9,501 nucleotides of DNA, taken from positions 1 to 9,501 of the forward strand of contig CAJMLK010000078.1 in NCBI GenBank assembly GCA_905214305.1, read 5' to 3'. Every line of letters begins with the position of its first letter. Position 1 is the first letter of the stretch. Positions 7,186 to 9,501 of the stretch are shown here, piece after piece. Both the position numbers and the translations under genes were made by a program. Origin of the DNA: an uncultured bacterium. GTDB lineage: Bacteria > Desulfobacterota > Desulfovibrionia > Desulfovibrionales > Desulfovibrionaceae. The notes beneath the pieces are model-generated. The model did not search any database. It saw nothing but the letters and a program-made list of their open reading frames with translations, and was not told where the DNA came from.

Positions 7186-7212
7186 GCCCCGACAAATTTT
7201 TTAAAAAAAAGC

Positions 7213-7241
7213 TTGCCAAGAACTGCACAATACGCTAATTC
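7213..7241 (+). promoter_or_regulatory. Candidate tRNA-Leu promoter
   Basis: TTGCCA (7213-7218) with a 17-base spacer to TAATTC (7236-7241), 10 bases before the mature tRNA 5' end at 7252. The A-tract at 7203-7210 stands just upstream of the -35. It diverges from the DUF1786 promoter region. Confidence 0.4.
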
Positions 7242-7251
7242 CTTTCTTCGC

Positions 7252-7336
7252 GCCGAGGTGGTGGAACTGGTAGACACGCTATCTTGAGGGGGTAGTGAGG
7301 ATTCTCGTGCGGGTTCGAGTCCCGCCCTCGGCACCA
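7252..7336 (+). tRNA. tRNA-Leu (anticodon GAG)
   Basis: An 85-base class II tRNA. Acceptor arms GCCGAGG (7252-7258) and CCTCGGC (7326-7332) pair fully, followed by discriminator A and an encoded CCA (7334-7336). The anticodon stem CTATC/GGTAG (7279-7283, 7291-7295) encloses loop TTGAGGG with anticodon GAG at 7286-7288, reading CUC/CUU leucine codons. A long variable arm (TGAGGATTCTCGT) and the T-arm GCGGG-TTCGAGT-CCCGC complete it. A tyrosine recombinase remnant ends 7 bases beyond its 3' end, so this gene has probably been used as an integration site. Confidence 0.97.
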
Positions 7337-7342
7337 GTAAAT

Positions 7343-7726
7343 TTATTGAAGCTTTACGGAAGACGATTCAAAGTGTGGGCTTCCGTGTGGGACTTCTGAT
7401 TTTTTAGGCTCGAAACGCTGCTGCGTTTCGAGCCTTTCTGTTTTTACCAGAGCGCTTTCAAAGACGTTTTCACGGGGGAACATCCTGGCTATGTAGTTTT
7501 CAGTCGTCGCAGACCCCTTGTGACGCAAGATGGCCTTAATATCCTTCTCATTGGAACGCCCTTGAAAAAAATGTTGCTGACACACACCCGGTCTGCCCAC
7601 TGTGACATGCCCCATGCTGCAGGCCCATCTGAGCTCATGGAACACACCACAATCATTATTGATCACATCCTTACCATGACTGTTCAAGGATGCCTGACCT
7701 GAAAGGATCCTCATATGAACGGGCAT
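7343..7726 (-). pseudogene. C-terminal remnant of a tyrosine recombinase (integrase)
   Basis: The minus-strand frame ends with a recognisable integrase C-terminus: HELR (HxxR box, near codon 31) and KDIKAILRHKGSATTENYI, which holds the second catalytic histidine (LRH) and the nucleophilic tyrosine (ENYI), followed by a charged tail. Between HELR and LRHK there are 34 residues, more than usual, and this stretch is not integrase-like, so it may be altered. The N-terminal DNA-binding domain and the first half of the catalytic domain (including the first arginine) are missing upstream, and no good start codon context is seen. So it is a dead remnant. It ends at a TAA (7345-7343) 7 bases from the tRNA-Leu, convergent with it: the standard position for an integrase of an element inserted at a tRNA 3' end. 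No second copy of the tRNA 3' end was seen in the window, so the far attachment site is elsewhere or lost. Confidence 0.7.
7406..7445 (+). terminator. Rho-independent terminator downstream of tRNA-Leu
   Basis: AGGCTCGAAACGC (7406-7418) and GCGTTTCGAGCCT (7423-7435) form a perfect 13-bp stem with a 4-base loop, followed on the plus strand by TTTCTGTTTTT (7435-7445). It lies 70 bases beyond the tRNA and inside the 3' coding end of the recombinase remnant, whose tail residues it encodes on the other strand. Confidence 0.75.
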
Positions 7727-7914
7727 GGCATCCGGCTTCTGTGGCTGGCAGCGCCCATATAGATTTTTATGTTGCGACCATCGTTCACAATAAAACTATT
7801 TATATAATTATTTAACAGCAATACAATATTTGTAATATTTTTGAGACAATCCGCCAACCACTGAGCCAGCAAAGTTTGTTGCCCCACAAAGCATTACCCT
7901 ATTTTATACAAAAA
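7727..7914. other. AT-rich intergenic region without a gene
   Basis: About 190 bases between the recombinase remnant and the adhesin promoter, strongly AT-rich around 7785-7850. It contains the small palindrome TACAATATTTGTA (7822-7834). No open frame with a ribosome binding site or recognisable product was found. The base composition contrasts sharply with the GC-rich operon left of the tRNA. Confidence 0.5.
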
Positions 7915-7942
7915 TTGACAAAAATCTCGTTGGTGTTATCTT
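7915..7942 (+). promoter_or_regulatory. Probable sigma70 promoter of the adhesin gene
   Basis: A perfect TTGACA (7915-7920), a 16-base spacer and TATCTT (7937-7942, 4 of 6 to TATAAT). The implied start near 7949 leaves a 5' UTR of about 275 bases before the adhesin ATG at 8225. A palindrome lies exactly over the implied start site. Confidence 0.55.
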
Positions 7943-7944
7943 GG

Positions 7945-7958
7945 TATCAATATTGATA
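7945..7958. promoter_or_regulatory. Palindromic operator candidate at the adhesin transcription start
   Basis: TATCAATATTGATA is a perfect 14-bp palindrome placed 2 bases after the proposed -10 box, so it covers the expected +1. That is a classic repressor position. The binding protein is unknown; no regulator gene is in the window. Confidence 0.45.
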
Positions 7959-8170
7959 ATGTTTTCTATTTCATTCTTACTAATTTGATAGTGTTTAATG
8001 GATCGCTGTGCTGTCCTTTTGCATGGCAGATCTGGGGAAAGCATACCTCATTCATGTTTCTCCTCGTACAGGGACCACTCTCTGTATCCTGCTAAAAATC
8101 ATCCCATACCAGACCTGAAATATCGGGCTGAACGATAGTACTGGCGCACAGTCAGGCACTATTGCAATCA

Positions 8171-8201
8171 GTTCCATCATTCCCATGCGGTTTGATGGAA
8201 C
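8171..8201 (+). promoter_or_regulatory. 5'-UTR hairpin before the adhesin ribosome binding site
   Basis: GTTCCATCA (8171-8179) and TGATGGAAC (8193-8201) are perfect 9-bp arms around a 13-base loop, ending about 12 bases before the AGGAG ribosome binding site (8214-8218). No T-tract follows, so it is not a terminator. A role in translation control or mRNA stability is possible; it could also be a DNA-level operator. Confidence 0.45.
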
Positions 8202-8224
8202 GAAATAGACGTTCAGGAGATTTT

Positions 8225-9475
8225 ATGAGCACTTCCATTATCCGCCCTGCGGCTGGTCAGCACACCGCATTAACTTCTGGCGGAAACACGCAGATTACTT
8301 TGGATTTCCCTGCCAACCAGACCACATTGGAACGCGCAGGCGATGCCCTCACGTTTCGTTTTGATGATGGCGCAAGTGTCAGCATCACTGATTTTTATAC
8401 TGCCTACTCCAGTGGAAACGCACCTGAATTTGAAGTGGATGGTCAACTTGTTTCCAGCACGGAGTTTTTTAAGGCTTTTGACCCTGACCTTGCCCCGGCG
8501 GCGGGTCCTTCGGCTGCGGAGCGAAGCTCCCATTATGCCGAGTTCGGCACGGCTGAGCTCTCTGGCGGCATTGACCACCTGGATGGTCTTGATATGAGTT
8601 TGCAGGGAGCGGCGGCACAAGCCAGTGATTTGGCTTTTGATTCTGCGCTTGTTGCGACTTCCGGGGGGATCACTCCTCCCGGTACTGACTCTGGGCCAGA
8701 CCCTTTGCCCCGTCCAGACGGTCCTTTTGTGCGTGCAGTGCTGTACAACCCCGGGAATACCAGTGACCCTGTGACAACCAATGTCTTTTTTGCTGAAGAC
8801 GGACAGCCGCCGATGACAATTCCTGCCGGCAGCCTGGATTTCAACGGGTCCTCCCCCTGGGTGCAGTACGAAATTGCCATATCTTTGCCTGACGGCTGGC
8901 AGAATTCCTGGGTAGATGTTGCGTTTGACGACAGAACGGGACGTCTGGAATTTCGCCTCACAGCCGATGGCATAGCCGAGATGCAGCGCATGGGGGCTGA
9001 TGGCAAGCCACTTATAGATTTCATTCAGGTTACGGTAACGGACCGCTACACCGGCAATGAGTTTGAATATAATGTTGAGTTCGTTGCGACAGACAACCAG
9101 GATTTTAATTCTTCCGCTCACGACAGCCTCTATGGCGATCATGCCAATCTGGAAGGCATAGGCGAATTCCATCAGGGCAAGGGTGAAACTGGGACATACT
9201 CGATTGTTTCTTCTGACAGAAATGATGAAATAATTCTGAACGACACGGTTATCGGCGGCAGCTCTATTCATGCCAGCGGTTCTGCCAATCCCCAACAAAT
9301 GGCCGATGACTATAACACCATCAAACTGAATCAGGGTATTTTGGCCTCTCAACCGGGGCAAACTACGCATATTACGTCATCAGACGGCAAGCTTACTGTA
9401 GCTCAGGGTGTTGCAGCCACCGCGCAGGATGGCGGCAACATTATTGATCAATGTTGTCCGGTTAAGCACCCATAG
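8225..9475 (+). CDS. N-terminal part of a LapA-like (type I secreted, RTX-type) surface adhesin, apparently truncated
   Basis: I start at ATG 8225 (AGGAG 6 bases upstream) and not at 8162, which lacks a site and would include the UTR hairpin. The 416 residues have no signal peptide and no membrane helix. Residues 1-90 resemble the N-terminal retention module of LapA-type giant adhesins, which plugs the outer-membrane channel. PAAG at 91-94 fits the di-alanine site cut by the periplasmic LapG protease, at about the position it has in Pseudomonas LapA. A linker rich in D, S, A and P follows (about 95-170), with the block LSGGIDHLDGLD (112-123), then beta-rich extracellular sequence (about 170-408). 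Residues 1-408 contain no cysteine, as usual for such adhesins, then the frame ends in QCCPVKHP and stop. No C-terminal RTX repeats or secretion signal are present. The gene is probably broken at about 9451; the family's usual length is thousands of residues. Family assignment rests on pattern, not search. Confidence 0.7.
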   Translation: MSTSIIRPAAGQHTALTSGGNTQITLDFPANQTTLERAGDALTFRFDDGASVSITDFYTAYSSGNAPEFEVDGQLVSSTEFFKAFDPDLAPAAGPSAAERSSHYAEFGTAELSGGIDHLDGLDMSLQGAAAQASDLAFDSALVATSGGITPPGTDSGPDPLPRPDGPFVRAVLYNPGNTSDPVTTNVFFAEDGQPPMTIPAGSLDFNGSSPWVQYEIAISLPDGWQNSWVDVAFDDRTGRLEFRLTADGIAEMQRMGADGKPLIDFIQVTVTDRYTGNEFEYNVEFVATDNQDFNSSAHDSLYGDHANLEGIGEFHQGKGETGTYSIVSSDRNDEIILNDTVIGGSSIHASGSANPQQMADDYNTIKLNQGILASQPGQTTHITSSDGKLTVAQGVAATAQDGGNIIDQCCPVKHP

Positions 9476-9501
9476 CTAACAGGCTATAACTATAGGTGTT
9501 T
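9451..9501. mobile_element. Possible end of an insertion sequence disrupting the adhesin
   Basis: From about 9451 the reading frame leaves adhesin-like sequence. The last 50 bases begin TGTTGTCCGGTTAAG, which looks like an IS terminal repeat, followed by an imperfect inverted repeat (CACCCATAG at 9467-9475 and CTATAGGTG at 9490-9498). No transposase start or second end is visible, so family and strand cannot be given. An assembly or frameshift cause is also possible. Confidence 0.3.

Noticed and set aside
7998..8138. Plus-strand 46-codon open frame in the adhesin leader
   Set aside because: No ribosome binding site and a sequence that does not look like a protein; probably chance in the long 5' UTR.
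8139..8170. Sigma54-like GG...GC boxes before the adhesin
   Set aside because: The GG to GC spacing is wrong in every alignment tried, so a -24/-12 promoter is not supported.
8270..9370. Minus-strand open frame of 366 codons
   Set aside because: Antisense shadow of the adhesin; rich in R, G and V with no domain, while the sense frame has a good ribosome binding site and coherent modules.
1..9501. CRISPR array, toxin-antitoxin pair or defence system
   Set aside because: No regularly spaced repeats, and no small gene pair or defence-type domain was found on either strand.

Overview
The window looks like chromosome from a Desulfovibrio-type sulfate reducer (Desulfovibrionaceae). I infer this from the moderately GC-rich genes, the large family of Cache-domain chemoreceptors with near-identical N-termini, the DUF1786 protein next to a phenylacetate-CoA ligase-type enzyme, and an N-terminal LapA-like adhesin module of the kind seen in this group. 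No database search was possible.

Layout. (1) 1-146, minus: the first 31 codons of a chemoreceptor (MCP) gene, which then loses frame at the window edge. (2) 147-720: a non-coding stretch with a promoter for that gene, a nested hairpin and a terminator-like stem. (3) 721-2751, minus: a second, closely related MCP with recognisable sensing, HAMP and signalling regions, cut by one in-frame TAA at codon 162. Its promoter region (about 2869-2942) carries inverted repeats. (4) 3258-7133, minus: a compact four-gene block in transcription order: a DUF1786 ASKHA-like protein, a PaaK-family acyl-CoA ligase, a DUF456 membrane protein and a TrmJ-like tRNA methyltransferase. The last three are tightly packed, and the block ends at a strong rho-independent terminator (3258-3293). 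(5) 7252-7336, plus: tRNA-Leu(GAG). (6) 7343-7726, minus: the C-terminal remnant of a tyrosine recombinase ending 7 bases from the tRNA, the mark of an old integration at the tRNA 3' end. (7) 7727-8224: an AT-rich regulatory region with a good sigma70-type promoter, a palindrome at the expected transcription start and a 5'-UTR hairpin. (8) 8225-9475, plus: the N-terminus of a LapA-like surface adhesin with a retention module and a candidate LapG site. It ends abruptly in cysteine-containing sequence unlike the rest, suggesting disruption by an inserted element at the right edge.

How it fits together. The left half is sensory (chemotaxis) with both receptors damaged. The middle is a housekeeping or metabolic operon. 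The right part is a tRNA-anchored accessory region with recombinase debris and a regulated adhesin that also seems broken. I see no CRISPR array and no complete new defence or mobile system. The most interesting items are the damaged MCP pair, the adhesin control region and LapG-type site, and the probable insertion junction at about 9451.
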